Assembly: GCA_002189035.1 (NCBI GenBank)
Contig: NEEC01000144.1
Coordinates: forward strand, 42,101 to 106,100
Length of the DNA stretch: 64,000 bases
Source: Utricularia gibba
Lineage: Eukaryota > Streptophyta > Magnoliopsida > Lamiales > Lentibulariaceae
Direction of reading: 5' to 3'
The translations under genes and the position numbers were made by a program. Positions within the stretch are counted from its first letter, which is position 1, and each line of letters starts with the position of its first letter. The notes beneath the pieces were generated by a model, which saw only the letters and a program-made list of their open reading frames with translations, did no database searches and was not told the DNA's origin. Below, piece by piece: positions 9,573-21,614 of this stretch.

Positions 9573-12036
9573 GTGATCCATTTATTAACGTTGGGTTTTC
9601 GGCAGCTGCCTACATGGTTTCTGAAGGAAAAGCTTGTCGTTTTTGGGTGGGTGCTTTGTTGGGAACTTCGTCCGGACCCAAGGTTCGGTTCGACTCTGAG
9701 CCCAATGGGTCCTATTCGACGAAAATCGTGATTTTTTGAAGTTAGGATGTCATGAGCACCCCAAATGGTTTTCTTGTCCACAAGCTTTATATTTGAGGAG
9801 GCGCTCTCGAGGGCACTAGGATCGGGCCGGAGGTCAGGTCGCTCGGCCCATAGTCATTTGTAGCCCGGCAAAAAATGTGATCCATTTATTAACGTTGGGT
9901 TTTCGGCACCTGCCTACATGGGTGAAGGAAAAGCTTGTCGTTTTTGGGGTGGTGCTGTTGTTCGGAATTCGTCCGGACCCAAGTTCGGTTCGACTCCTGA
10001 GCCCAATCGGTCCTATTCGAAAAATCGTGATGCATTTTTTTGAAGTTAGGATGTCATGAGCACCCCAAATGGTTTTCTCAACACATGCTTTTTATTTGAG
10101 AGGCGCTCTCGAGGGGCACTAGGATCGGCCGGAGGTCTCGACTCGGGCCCATAGTCATTTGTAGCCCGGCAAAAAAAAGTGATCCATTTATTAACGTTGG
10201 GTTTTCGGCAGCTGCCTACATGGTTTCTGAAGGAAAAGCTTGTCGTTTTTGGTGGGTGCTTTGTTGGAACTTCGTCCGGACCCAAGGTTCGGTTCGACTC
10301 CTGAGCCCAATCCGGTCCTATTCGACGAAAATCGTGATGCATTTTTTGAAGTTAGGATGTCATGAGCACCCCAAATGGTTTTCTCAACCACATGCTTTTT
10401 ATTTGAGGAGGCGCTCTCGAGGGGCACTAGGATCGGCCGGAGGTCGGGTCGCTCGGGCCCATAGTCATTTGTAGCCCGGCAAAAAAAGTGATCCATTTAT
10501 TAACGTTGGGTTTTCGGCAGCTGCCTACATTGTTTCTGAAGGAAAAGCTTGTCGTTTTTGTGGGTGCTTGTTTGGAATTCATCCGGACCCAAGGTTCTGT
10601 TCGACTCCTGAGCCCAATCGGGTCCTATTCGACGAAAATCGTGATGCATTTTTGAAGTTAGGATGTCATGAGCACCCCAAATGGTTTTCTCATCCACAAG
10701 CTTTATATTTGAGGAGGCGCTCTCGAGGGGCACCGGATCGGGCCGGAGTCGGTCGGCTCGGGCCCATAGTCATTTGTAGCCCGGCAAAAAAAGTGATCCA
10801 TTTATTAACGTTGGGTTTTCGGCAGCTGCCTACATGGTTTCTGAAGGAAAAGCTTGTCGTTTTTGGGAGGGTGCTGTTGTTGGAACTTCGTCCGGACCCA
10901 AGGTTCGGTTCGACTCTTGAGCCCAATGGGTCCTATTCGACGAAAATCGTGATGCATTTTTTGAAGTTAGGATGTCATGGCACCCCAAATGGTTTTCTTG
11001 TCCACAAGCTTTATATTTGAGGAGGCGCTCTCGAGGGCACTAGGATCTGGCCGGAGGTCGGTCGAACTCGGGCCCATAGTCATTTGTAGCCCGGCAAAAA
11101 AAGTGATCCATTTATTAACGTTGGGTTTTCGGCAGCTGCCTACATGGTTTCTGAAGGAAAAGCTTGTCGTTTTTGGGTGGGTGCTGTTGTTGGAACTTCG
11201 TCCGGACCCAAGGTTCGGTTCGACTCCTGAGCCCAATGGGTCCTATTCGACGAAAATCGTGATGCATTTTTTGAAGTTAGGATGTCATGAGCACCCCAAA
11301 TGGTTTTCTCATCCACAAGCTTTATATTTGAGGAGGCGCTCTCGAGGGCACAGGATCGGGCCGGAGGTCGGGTCGGGCTCGGCCCATAGTCATTTGTAGC
11401 CCGGCAAAAAAAGTGATCCATTTATTAACGTTGGGTTTTCGGCAGCTGCCTACATGGTTTCTGAAGGAAAAAGCTTGTCGTTTTTGGGTGGGTGCTTTCG
11501 TTGGGAATTCGTCCGGACCCAAGGTTCGGTTCGACTCCTGAGCCCAATGGGGTCCTATTCGACGAAAATCGTGATGCATTTTTTGAAGTTAGGATGTCAT
11601 GAGCACCCCAAATGGTTTTCTTGTCCACAAGCTTTATATTTGAGGAGGCGCTCTCGAGGGGCACCAGGATCGGCCGGAGGTCGGGTCGCTCGGCCCATAG
11701 TCATTTGTAGCCCGGCAAAAAAAGTGATCCATTTATTAACGTTGGTTTTCGGCAGCTGCCTACATGGTTTCTGAAGGAAAAGCTTGTCGTTTTTGGGAGG
11801 GTGCTTTTGTTTGGGAACTTCGTCCGGACCCAAGGTTCGGTTCGACTCTGAGCCCAATGGGGTCCTATTCGACGAAAATCGTGATGCATTTTTTGAAGTT
11901 AGGATGTCATGGGCACCCCAAATGGTTTTCTTGTCCACAAGCTTTATATTTGAGGAGGCGCTCTCGAGGGGCACTAGGATCTGGCCGGAGGTCGGTCGAA
12001 CTCGGGCCCATAGTCATTTGTAGCCCGGCAAAAAAA

Positions 12037-12320
12037 GTGATCCATTTATTAACGTTGGGTTTTCGGCAGCTGCCTACATGGTTTCTGAAGGAAAAGCTTG
12101 TCGTTTTTGGTAAGGTGCTTTCATTGGGAACTTCGTTCGGACCAATCGGTCCTATTCGACGAAAATCGTGATGCATTTATTGAAGTTAGGATGTCATGAG
12201 CACCCCAAATGGTTTTCTCATCCACAAGCTTTATATTTGAGGAGGCGCTCTCGAAGGCACCGGGATCGGCCGAGGTCGGGTCGGGCTCGGCCCATAGTCA
12301 TTTGTAGCCCGGCAAAAAAA
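12037..12320 (+). repeat. Short monomer S1 (284 bp, 25-bp CCCAA deletion type)
   Basis: The stretch from the first CCCAA to just before the second CCCAA in half A is missing, leaving TTCGTTCGGACCAATCGG. Linked changes are GGTAAGGTGC, TTCATTGGG, TCCGG changed to TTCGG, and GCATTTATTGAAG. Half B is of the CATCC type. It lies about 9 kb from the next short monomer, outside the regular domain-3 register. Confidence 0.85.
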
Positions 12321-13569
12321 GTGATCCATTTATTAACGTTGGGTTTTCGGCAGCTGCCTACATGGTTTCTGAAGGAAAAGCTTGTCGTTTTTGGGTGGGT
12401 GCTGTTGTTCGGAACTTCGTCCGGACCCAAGGTTCGGTTCGACTCCTGAGCCCAATCGGGTCCTATTCGACGAAAATCGTGATGCATTTTTTTGAAGTTA
12501 GGATGTCATGAGCACCCCAAATGGTTTTCTTGTCCACAAGCTTTATATTTGAGGAGGCGCTCTCGAGGGGCACTAGATCTGGCCGGAGGTCGGGTCGAAC
12601 TCGGCCCATAGTCATTTGTAGCCCCGGCAAAAAAAGTGATCCATTTATTAACGTTGGGTTTTTTCGGCAGCTGCCTACATTGTTTCTGAAGGAAAAGCTT
12701 GTCGTTTTTGGGTGGGTGCTTTGTTGGGAAGTTCATCCGGACCCAAGGTTCTGTTCGACTCCTGAGCCCAATGGGGTCCTATTCGACGAAAATCGTGATG
12801 CATTTTTTGAAGTTAGGATGTCATGAGCACCCCAAATGGTTTTCTTGTCCACAAGCTTTATATTTGAGGAGGCGCTCTCGAGGGCACTAGGATCTGCCGG
12901 AGGTCGGTCGAACTCGGGCCCATAGTCATTTGTAGCCCGGCAAAAAAAGTGATCCATTTATTAACGTTGGGTTTTCGGCAGCTGCCTACATGGTTTCTGA
13001 AGGAAAAGCTTGTCGTTTTTGGGTGGGTGCTTTTGTTGGAACTTCGTCCGGACCCAAGGTTCGGTTCGACTCCTGAGCCCAATGGGTCCTATTCGACGAA
13101 AATCGTGATGCATTTTTTGAAGTTAGGATGTCATGGCACCCCAAATGGTTTTCTTGTCCACAAGCTTTATATTTGAGGAGGCGCTCTCGAGGGGCACCAG
13201 GATCGGGCCGGAGGTCAGGTCGGGCTCGGCCCCATAGTCATTTGTAGCCCGGCAAAAATGTGATCCATTTATTAACGTTGGGTTTTCGGCACCGCCTACA
13301 GTTTGTGAAGGAAAAGCTTGTCGTTTTTGGGTGGGTGCTGTTGTTCGGAACTTCGTCCGGACCCAAGTTCGGTTCGACTCCTGAGCCCAATCGGTCCTAT
13401 TCGACGAAAATCGTGATGCATTTTTTGAAGTTAGGATGTCATGAGCACCCCAAATGGTTTTCTCAACCACATGCTTTTTATTTGAGGAGGCGCTCTCGAG
13501 GGGCACTAGGATCGGGCCGGAGGTCATATCGATCTCGGGCCCATAGTCATTTGTAGCCCGGCAAAAAAA

Positions 13570-13868
13570 GTGATCCATTTATTAACGTTGGGTTTTCGGC
13601 AGCTGTGGTTTCTGAAGGAAAAGCTTGTCGTTTTTGGGTGGGTGCTTTTTGGGAACTTCGTCCGGACCCAAGGTTCGGTTCGACTCCTGAGCCCAATGGG
13701 GTCCTATTCGACGAAAATGTGATGCATTTTTTGAAGTTAGGATGTTGGCACCAAATGGTTTTCTCAACCACATGCTTTTATTTGAGGAGGCGCTCTCGAG
13801 GGGCACTAGGATCTGGCCGGAGGTCGGTCGAACTCGGGCCCATAGTCATTTGTAGCCCGGCAAAAAAA
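13570..13868 (+). repeat. Multiply deleted monomer (299 bp)
   Basis: Several short losses occur in one copy: CAGCTG runs directly into TGGTTTCTG near 13604, the junction reads GAAAATGTGATGC, and ATGTTGGCACCAAATGG replaces the usual ATGTCATGAGCACC stretch near 13743. It is flanked by ordinary monomers. Confidence 0.65.
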
Positions 13869-16800
13869 GTGATCCATTTATTAACGTTGGGTTTTCGGCA
13901 GCTGCCTACATGGTTTCTGAAGGAAAAGCTTGTCGTTTTTGGGTGGGTGCTGTTGTTTCGGAACTTCGTCCGGACCCAAGGTTCGGTTCGACTCCTGAGC
14001 CCAATGGGTCCTATTCGACGAAAATCGTGATGCATTTTTTGAAGTTAGGATGTCATGAGCACCCCAAATGGTTTTCTCAACCACAAGCTTTTATTTGAGG
14101 AGGCGCTCTCGAGGGGCACTAGGATCTGGCCGGAGGTCAGGTCGAACTCGGGCCTAGTCATTTTGTAGCCCGGCAAAAAAGTGATCCATTTATTAACGTT
14201 GGGTTTTCGGCAGCTGCCTACATGGTTTCTGAAGGAAAAGCTTGTCGTTTTTGGGTGGGTGCTGTTGTTCGGAACTTCGTCCGGACCCAAGGTTCGGTTC
14301 GACTCCTGAGCCCAATCGGGTCCTATTCGACGAAATCGTGATGCATTTTTAAAGTTAGGATGTCATGAGCACCCCAAATGGTTTTCTCATCCACAAGCTT
14401 TATTTGAGGAGGCGCTCTCGAGGGGCACTAGGATCGGGCCGGAGGTCGGGTCGGGCTCGGCCATAGTCATTTGTAGCCCGGCAAAAAAAGTGATCCATTT
14501 ATTAACGTTGGGTTTTCGGCAGCTGCCTACATGGTTTCTGAAGGAAAAGCTTGTCGTTTTTGGGTGGGTGCTTTTGTTGGGAACTTCGTCCGGACCCAAG
14601 GTTCGGTTCGACTCTGAGCCCAATGGGGTCCTATTCGACGAAAATCGTGATGCATTTTTTGAAGTTAGGATGTCATGGGCACCCAAATGGTTTTCTTGTC
14701 CACAAGCTTTATATTTGAGGAGGCGCTCTCGAGGGGCACTAGGATCGGGCCGGAGGTCGGGTCGAACTCGGGCCCATAGTCATTTGTAGCCGGCAAAAAA
14801 TGTGATCCATTTATTAACGTTGGGTTTTTCGGCAGCCTACATGGTTTGTGAAGGAAAAGCTTGTCGTTTTTGGGTGGGTGCTGTTGTTGGGAACTTCGTC
14901 CGGACCCAAGGTTCGGTTCGACTCCTGAGCCCAATCGGGTCCTATTCGACGAAAATCGTGATGCATTTTTTGAAGTTAGGATGTCATGAGCACCAAATGG
15001 TTTTCTCCACAAGCTTTTTATTTGAGGAGGCGCTCTCGAGGGGCACTAGGATCGGGCCGGAGGTCATATCGATCTCGGCCCATAGTCATTTGTAGCCCGG
15101 CAAAAAAAGTGATCCATTATTAACGTTGGGTTTTCGGCAGCTGCCATGGTTTCTGAAGGAAAAGCTTGTCGTTTTTGGTTGGGTGCTTTCATTGGGAACT
15201 TCGTCCGGACCCAAGGTTCGGTTCGACTCCTGAGCCCAATGGGTCCTATTCGACGAAATCGTGATGCATTTTGAAGTTAGGATGTCATGAGCACCCCAAA
15301 TGGTTTTCTCAACCACATGCTTTTATTTGAGGAGGCGCTCTCGAGGGGCACTAGGATCTGGCCGGAGGTCGGGTCGAACTCGGCCCATAGTCATTTGTAG
15401 CCCGGCAAAAAAAGTGATCCATTTATTAACGTTGGGTTTTCGGCAGCTGCCTACATGGTTTCTGAAGGAAAAGCTTGTCGTTTTTGGGTGGGTGCTGTTG
15501 TTGGAAATTCGTCCGGACCCAAGGTTTCGTTCGACTCCTGAGCCCAATCGGGTCCTATTCGACGAAAATCGTGATGCATTTTTTGAAGTTAGGATGTCAT
15601 GAGCACCCAAATGGTTTTCTCAACCACAAGCTTTATATTTGAGGAGGCGCTCTCGAGGGGCACTAGGATCGGGCCGGAGGTCATTCGAACTCGGGCCCAT
15701 AGTCATTTGTAGCCCGGCAAAAAAAGTGATCCATTTATTAACGTTGGGTTTTCGGCAGCTGCCTACATGGTTTCTGAAGGAAAAGCTTGTCGTTTTTGGG
15801 TGGGTGCTTTGTTGGGAACTTCGTCCGGACCCAAGGTTCGGTTCGACTCCTGAGCCCAATCGGGTCCTATTCGACGAAAATCGTGATGCATTTTTGAAGT
15901 TAGGATGTCATGAGCACCCCAAATGGTTTTCTCACCACAAGCTTTATATTTGAGGAGGCGCTCTCGAGGGCACTAGGATCGGCCGGAGGTCGGTCGGGCT
16001 CGGGCCCATAGTCATTTGTAGCCCGGCAAAAAAAGTGATCCATTTATTAACGTTGGGTTTTCGGCAGCTGCCTACATGGTTTCTGAAGGAAAAGCTTGTC
16101 GTTTTTGGGTGGGTGCTTTGTTGGAAGTTCGTCCGGACCCAAGGTTCGGTTCGACTCCTGAGCCCAATCGGGTCCTATTCGACGAAAATCGTGATGCATT
16201 TTTGAAGTTAGGATGTCATGAGCACCCCAAATGGTTTTCTCATCCACAAGCTTTATATTTGAGGAGGCGCTCTCGAGGGGCACTAGGATCGGGCCGGAGG
16301 TCAGGTCGGGCTCGGGCCCATAGTCATTTGTAGCCCGGCAAAAAAAGTGATCCATTTATAACGTTGGGTTTTCGGCAGCTGCCTACATGGTTTCTGAAGG
16401 AAAAGCTTGTCGTTTTTGGGTGGGTGCTGTTGTTGGGAACTTCGTCCGGACCCAAGGTTCGGTTCGACTCCTGAGCCCAATGGGGTCCTATTCGACGAAA
16501 ATCGTGATGCATTTTTTGAAGTTAGGATGTCATGAGCACCCCAAATGGTTTTCTTGTCCACAAGCTTTATATTTGAGGAGGCGCTCTCGAGGGGCACTAG
16601 GATCGGCCGGAGGTCGGGTCGATCGGGCCCATAGTCATTTGTAGCCCGGCAAAAAAAGTGATCCATTTATTAACGTTGGGTTTTCGGCAGCTGCCTACAT
16701 GGTTTCTGAAGGAAAAGCTTGTCGTTTTTGGGTGGGTGCTTTGTTGGGAAGTTCATCCGGACCCAAGGTTCGTTCGACTCCTGAGCCCAATCGGGTCCTA

Positions 16801-18212
16801 TTCGACGAAAATCGTGATGCATTTTTGAAGTTAGGATGTCATGAGCACCCCAAATGGTTTTCTCAACCACAAGCTTTTTATTTGAGGAGGCGCTCTCGAG
16901 GGCACTAGGATCGGCCGGAGGTCGGGTCGAACTCGGGCCCATAGTCATTTGTAGCCCGGCAAAAAAAGTGATCCATTTATTAACGTTGGGTTTTCGGCAG
17001 CTGCCTACATGGTTTCTGAAGGAAAAGCTTGTCGTTTTTGGGTGGGTGCTTTGTTGGGAACTTCGTCCGGACCCAAGGTTCGGTTCGACTCCTGAGCCCA
17101 ATGGGGTCCTATTCGACGAAAATCGTGATGCATTTTTTGAAGTTAGGATGTCATGAGCACCCCAAATGGTTTTCTCATCCACAAGCTTTATATTTGAGGA
17201 GGCGCTCTCGAGGGCACCGGGATCGGGCCGGAGGTCGGGTCGGGCTCGGCCCCATAGTCATTTGTAGCCCGGCAAAAAAAGTGATCCATTTATTAACGTT
17301 GGGTTTTCGGCAGCTGCCTACATGGTTTCTGAAGGAAAAGCTTGTCGTTTTTGGGTGGGTGCTTTGTTGGAATTCGTCCGGACCCAAGGTTCGGTTCGAC
17401 TCCTGAGCCCAATCGGGTCCTATTCGACGAAAATCGTGATGCATTTTTTGAAGTTAGGATGTCATGAGCACCCAAATGGTTTTCTCATCCACAAGCTTTA
17501 TATTTGAGGAGGCGCTCTCGAGGGGCACCGGGATCGGGCCGGAGGTCGGGTCGGGCTCGGCCCATAGTCATTTGTAGCCCGGCAAAAAAAGTGATCCATT
17601 TATTAACGTTGGGTTTTCGGCAGCTGCCTACATGGTTTCTGAAGGAAAAGCTTGTCGTTTTTGGGTGGGTGCTGTTTTTTGGAATTCGTCCGGACCCAAG
17701 GTTCGGTTCGACTCCTGAGCCCAATCGGGTCCTATTCGACGAAAATCGTGATGCATTTTTGAAGTTAGGATGTCATGAGCACCCCAAATGGTTTTCTTGT
17801 CCACAAGCTTTATATTTGAGGAGGCGCTCTCGAGGGGCACTAGGATCGGCCGGAGGTCGGGTCGAACTCGGGCCCATAGTCATTTGTAGCCCGGCAAAAA
17901 AAGTGATCCATTTATTAACGTTGGGTTTTCGGCAGCTGCCTACATGTTTCTGAAGGAAAAGCTTGTCGTTTTTGGGTGGGTGCTTTGTTGGGAATTCGTC
18001 CGGACCCAAGGTTCGGTTCGACTCCTGAGCCCAATGGGGTCCTATTCGACGAAAATCGTGATGCATTTTTTGAAGTTAGGATGTCATGAGCACCCCAAAT
18101 GGTTTTCTTGTCCACAAGCTTTATATTTGAGGAGGCGCTCTCGAGGGGCACTAGGATCGGGCCGGAGGTCGGTCGGGCTCGGCCCATAGTCATTTGTAGC
18201 CCGGCAAAAAAA

Positions 18213-19150
18213 GTGATCCATTTATTAACGTTGGGTTTTCGGCACCTGCCTACATGGTTTCTGAAGGAAAAGCTTGTCGTTTTTGGGTGGGTGCTGTTGT
18301 TCGGAAATTCGTCCGGACCCAAGGTTCGGTTCGACTCCTGAGCCCAATCGGGTCCTATTCGACGAAAATCGTGATGCATTTTTTGAAGTTAGGATGTCAT
18401 GAGCACCCCAAATGGTTTTCTCAACCACATGCTTTATTTGAGGAGGCGCTCTCGAGGGGCACTAGGATCGGGCCGGAGGTCATATCGATCTCGGGCCCAT
18501 AGTCATTTGTAGCCCGGCAAAAAAAGTGATCCATTTATTAACGTTGGGTTTTCGGCAGCTGCCTACATGGTTTCTGAAGGAAAAGCTTGTCGTTTTTGGG
18601 TGGGTGCTTTTTTGGGAACTTCGTCCGGACCCAAGGTTCGGTTCGACTCCTGAGCCCAATGGGGTCCTATTCGACGAAAATCGTGATGCATTTTTTGAAG
18701 TTAGGATGTCATGAGCACCCCAAATGGTTTTCTTGTCCACAAGCTTTATATTTGAGGAGGCGCTCTCGAGGGGCACCAGGATCGGGCCGGAGGTCAGGTC
18801 GGGCTCGGCCCCATAGTCATTTGTAGCCCGGCAAAAAAAGTGATCCATTTATTAACGTTGGGTTTTCGGCAGCTGCCTACATGGTTTCTGAAGGAAAAGC
18901 TTGTCGTTTTTGGGTGGGTGCTTTGTTGGAAATTCGTCCGGACCCAAGGTTCGGTTCGACTCCTGAGCCCAATCGGGTCCTATTCGACGAAAATCGTGAT
19001 GCATTTTTGAAGTTAGGATGTCATGAGCACCCCAAATGGTTTTCTCAACCACAAGCTTTATATTTGAGGAGGCGCTCTCGAGGGGCACTAGGATCGGCCG
19101 GAGGTCGGGTCGAACTCGGGCCCATAGTCATTTGTAGCCCGGCAAAAAAA
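18213..19150 (+). repeat. 3-monomer HOR copy 1 (938 bp)
   Basis: Monomers start at 18213 (CACCTG, GGAAATTCG, CACATGC, CATATCGATC end), 18526 (AATGGGG, TTGTCC, CACCAGG, GGCTCGGCCCC end) and 18840 (AATCGGG, CAACCACAAGC, GTCGAACTCGG end). The following 937 bp repeat this order. Confidence 0.7.
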
Positions 19151-20087
19151 GTGATCCATTTATTAACGTTGGGTTTTCGGCAGCTGCCTACATGGTTTCT
19201 GAAGGAAAAGCTTGTCGTTTTTGGGTGGGTGCTGTTGTTCGGAACTTCGTCCGGACCCAAGGTTCGGTTCGACTCCTGAGCCCAATCGGGTCCTATTCGA
19301 CGAAAATCGTGATGCATTTTTTGAAGTTAGGATGTCATGAGCACCCCAAATGGTTTTCTCAACCACAAGCTTTTTATTTGAGGAGGCGCTCTCGAGGGGC
19401 ACTAGGATCGGGCCGGAGGTCATATCGATCTCGGGCCCATAGTCATTTGTAGCCCGGCAAAAAAAGTGATCCATTTATTAACGTTGGGTTTTCGGCAGCT
19501 GCCTACATGGTTTCTGAAGGAAAAGCTTGTCGTTTTTGGGTGGGTGCTTTGTTGGGAACTCGTCCGGACCCAAGGTTCGGTTCGACTCCTGAGCCCAATG
19601 GGGTCCTATTCGACGAAAATCGTGATGCATTTTTTGAAGTTAGGATGTCATGAGCACCCCAAATGGTTTTCTGTCCACAAGCTTTATATTTGAGGAGGCG
19701 CTCTCGAGGGGCACCAGGATCGGGCCGAGGTCAGGTCGGGCTCGGCCCCATAGTCATTTGTAGCCCGGCAAAAAAGTGATCCATTTATTAACGTTGGGTT
19801 TTCGGCACTGCCTACATGGTTTCTGAAGGAAAAGCTTGTCGTTTTTGGGTGGGTGCTTTGTTCGGAAATTCGTCCGGACCAAGGTTTCGGTTCGACTCCT
19901 GAGCCCCAATCGGGTCCTATTCGACGAAAATCGTGATGCATTTTTGAAGTTAGGATGTCATGAGCACCCCAAAATGGTTTTCTCAACACATGCTTTTTAT
20001 TTGAGGAGGCGCTCTCGAGGGGCACTAGGATCGGCCGGAGGTCGGGTCGAACTCGGGCCCATAGTCATTTGTAGCCCGGCAAAAAAA
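19151..20087 (+). repeat. 3-monomer HOR copy 2 (937 bp)
   Basis: Monomers at 19151, 19466 and 19776 repeat the order of copy 1: CATATCGATC end; then AATGGGG with CACCAGG and a GGCTCGGCCCC end; then a GTCGAACTCGG end. The next monomer (20088) starts a third round with the CATATCGATC end, but the register is lost after it. Confidence 0.7.
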
Positions 20088-21331
20088 GTGATCCATTTAT
20101 TAACGTTGGGTTTTCGGCACCTGCCTACATGTTTCTGAAGGAAAAGCTTGTCGTTTTTGGGTGGGTGCTGTTGTTCGGAACTTCGTCCGGACCCAAGGTT
20201 CGGTTCGACTCCTGAGCCCAATCGGGTCCTATTCGACGAAAATCGTGATGCATTTTTTGAAGTTAGGATGTCATGAGCACCCCAAATGGTTTTCTCAACC
20301 ACATGCTTTTTATTTGAGGAGGCGCTCTCGAGGGGCACTAGGATCGGGCCGGAGGTCATATCGATCTCGGGCCCATAGTCATTTGTAGCCCGGCAAAAAA
20401 AGTGATCCATTTATTAACGTTGGGTTTTCGGCAGCTGCCTACATGGTTTCTGAAAAAGCTTGTCGTTTTTGGGAGGGTGCTGTTGTTGGGAACTTCGTCC
20501 GGACCCAAGGTTCGGTTCGACTCCTGAGCCCAATGGGTCCTATTCGACGAAAATCGTGATGCATTTTTTGAAGTTAGGATGTCATGGCACCCCCAAATGG
20601 TTTTCTTGTCCACAAGCTTTATATTTGAGGAGGCGCTCTCGAGGGCACTAGGATCTGGCCGGAGGTCGGGTCGAACTCGGGCCCATAGTCATTTGTAGCC
20701 CGGCAAAAAAAGTGATCCATTTATTAACGTTGGGTTTTCGGCAGCTGCCTACATGTTTCTGAAGGAAAAGCTTGTCGTTTTTGGGTGGGTGCTTTCGTTG
20801 GGAATTCATCCGGACCCAAGGTTCGTTCGACTCCTGAGCCCAATGGGGTCCTATTCGACGAAAATCGTGATGCATTTTTTGAAGTTAGGATGTCATGAGC
20901 ACCCCAAATGGTTTCTTGTCCACAAGCTTTATATTTGAGGAGGCGCTCTCGAGGGCACCAGGATCGGGCCGGAGGTCAGGTCGGGCTCGGCCCCATAGTC
21001 ATTTGTAGCCCGGCAAAAAAAGTGATCCATTTTAACGTTGGGTTTTCGGCAGCTGCCTACATGGTTTCTGAAGGAAAAGCTTGTCGTTTTTGGGTGGGGT
21101 GCTGTTGTTCGGAACTTCGTCCGGACCCAAGGTTCGGTTCGACTCCTGAGCCCAATCGGGTCCTATTCGACGAAAATCGTGATGCATTTTTTGAAGTTAG
21201 GATGTCATGAGCACCCCAAATGGTTTTCTCAACCACATGCTTTTTATTTGAGGAGGCGCTCTCGAGGGGCACTAGGATCGGGCCGGAGGTCGTCGATCTC
21301 GGCCCATAGTCATTTGTAGCCCGGCAAAAAA

Positions 21332-21614
21332 GTGATCCATTTATTAACGTTGGGTTTTCGGCAGCTGCCTACATGGTTTCTGAAGGAAAAGCTTGTCGTT
21401 TTTGGTGGTGCTTTTTGGGAACTTCGTTCGGACCCAATCCGGTCCTATTCGACGAAAATCGTGATGCATTTTTGAAGTTAGGATGTCATGAGCACCCCAA
21501 ATGGTTTTCTCATCCACAAGCTTTATATTTGAGGAGGCGCTCTCGAGGGCACCGGGATCGGCCGGAGGTCGGGTCGGGCTCGGGCCCATAGTCATTTGTA
21601 GCCCGGCAAAAAAA
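21332..21614 (+). repeat. Short monomer S2 (283 bp, 25-bp CCCAA deletion type)
   Basis: The core reads TTCGTTCGGACCCAATCCGG, keeping exactly one CCCAA where full monomers have two. That makes this the clearest copy for placing the deletion endpoints. It lacks the TTCATTGGG and ATTTATTGAAG changes of other short monomers, so it may be an early or partly converted form. Confidence 0.85.

Larger units (their letters stand above)
1..12948 (+). repeat. Array domain 1: 10-monomer HOR region
   Basis: Monomers of CATCC-type and TTGTCC-type half B alternate here, often with the TTCTG core in the former and GATCTGGCC in the latter. Every 8-10 monomers the pattern is broken by a block of TTGTCC, CAACACA/CAACACATGC and GTCGAACTC types. 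Block starts at 942, 4017, 7109 and 9573 define the HOR copies. No ATCGAT variant occurs here. One 25-bp-deletion monomer (12037) appears near the right end. The boundary with domain 2 is soft. Confidence 0.7.
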
